Assembly (NCBI RefSeq): GCF_020085105.1
Contig: NC_058063.1
Location: 9,746,651-9,810,650 of the forward strand
Origin: Siniperca chuatsi
Lineage: Eukaryota > Chordata > Actinopteri > Centrarchiformes > Sinipercidae
Reading direction: 5' to 3'
DNA length: 64,000 nucleotides
This document shows positions 63,902 through 64,000 of the stretch, one piece after another. A model generated the notes under the pieces. That model had not been told where the DNA came from. It ran no database searches and saw nothing but the letters and a program-made list of their open reading frames with translations. The position numbers and the translations under genes are program-made. How positions within the stretch are numbered: the stretch's first letter is position 1; each line of letters begins with the position of its first letter.

Positions 63902-64000
63902 ATGACCTGGTTACTCAAGATAATCCACTGATTTGTTGTGAGCAGTTTCATGTAGACATGACATGAAACTACTGTGGATTATCCTGAGTAACCAGGTCAT
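63902..64000. repeat. Long palindrome at the window edge
   Basis: 63902-63928 is the reverse complement of 63974-64000 with one mismatch. Within it 63944-63953 (agtttcatgt) pairs with 63961-63970. The right arm ends exactly at the last base, so the element may extend further. Confidence 0.9.

Larger units (their letters stand above)
60965..64000 (+). other. slc24a2: slc24a2 intron, truncated by window end
   Basis: No exon was recognised. It contains an inverted-repeat element (62020-62671), a long GT microsatellite and the palindrome at the right edge. Confidence 0.7.

Overview
This is a 64 kb piece of a vertebrate nuclear genome, almost certainly a spiny-rayed (percomorph-like) teleost fish. 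The evidence is intron-rich genes with GT/AG borders whose proteins closely match vertebrate families, abundant CA/GT microsatellites, and many short interspersed elements of types that are common in fish. There are no bacterial operons, CRISPR arrays or recognisable viral genes.

Layout. 1-2640 is non-coding and may be the 3' UTR of an upstream plus-strand gene. 3657-14479 (+) holds a complete 13-exon etnppl (ethanolamine-phosphate phospho-lyase, 493 aa). 16984-18252 (-) is a complete 4-exon ostc (oligosaccharyltransferase subunit, 149 aa), placed tail-to-tail with etnppl. 19366-22199 (-) is rpl34 (60S ribosomal protein L34, 117 aa), with a non-coding 5'TOP first exon and four coding exons. 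22.2-31.5 kb is intergenic and repeat-rich. From about 31.5 kb to the window end (+) lies the 5' part of slc24a2 (K+-dependent Na+/Ca2+ exchanger NCKX2): a CpG-rich promoter and probable non-coding exon, a large first coding exon, a 17 kb intron and four small exons including a 15-nt microexon. The rest of slc24a2 (cytoplasmic loop remainder and C-terminal exchanger half) lies beyond 64000.

Function and context. The genes do not form a pathway. etnppl, ostc and rpl34 are the block found together at human 4q25, which supports calling the lyase etnppl rather than its paralogue phykpl. On the rpl34 side slc24a2 replaces the human neighbour LEF1, so there is a synteny break relative to mammals.

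The most unusual content is transposon-derived. Six copies of one foldback element lie between 29.6 and 58.7 kb, one ending about 170 bp before the slc24a2 microexon. A hAT-like MITE is inserted into one of these copies with a perfect 8-bp target duplication. A foldback MITE occupies the etnppl 3' UTR region, another MITE has a 26-bp perfect central hairpin, and a long palindrome ends exactly at the window edge. Family assignments of repeats are by eye and memory of teleost repeats; no database search was possible. I found no convincing wholly novel multi-gene system.
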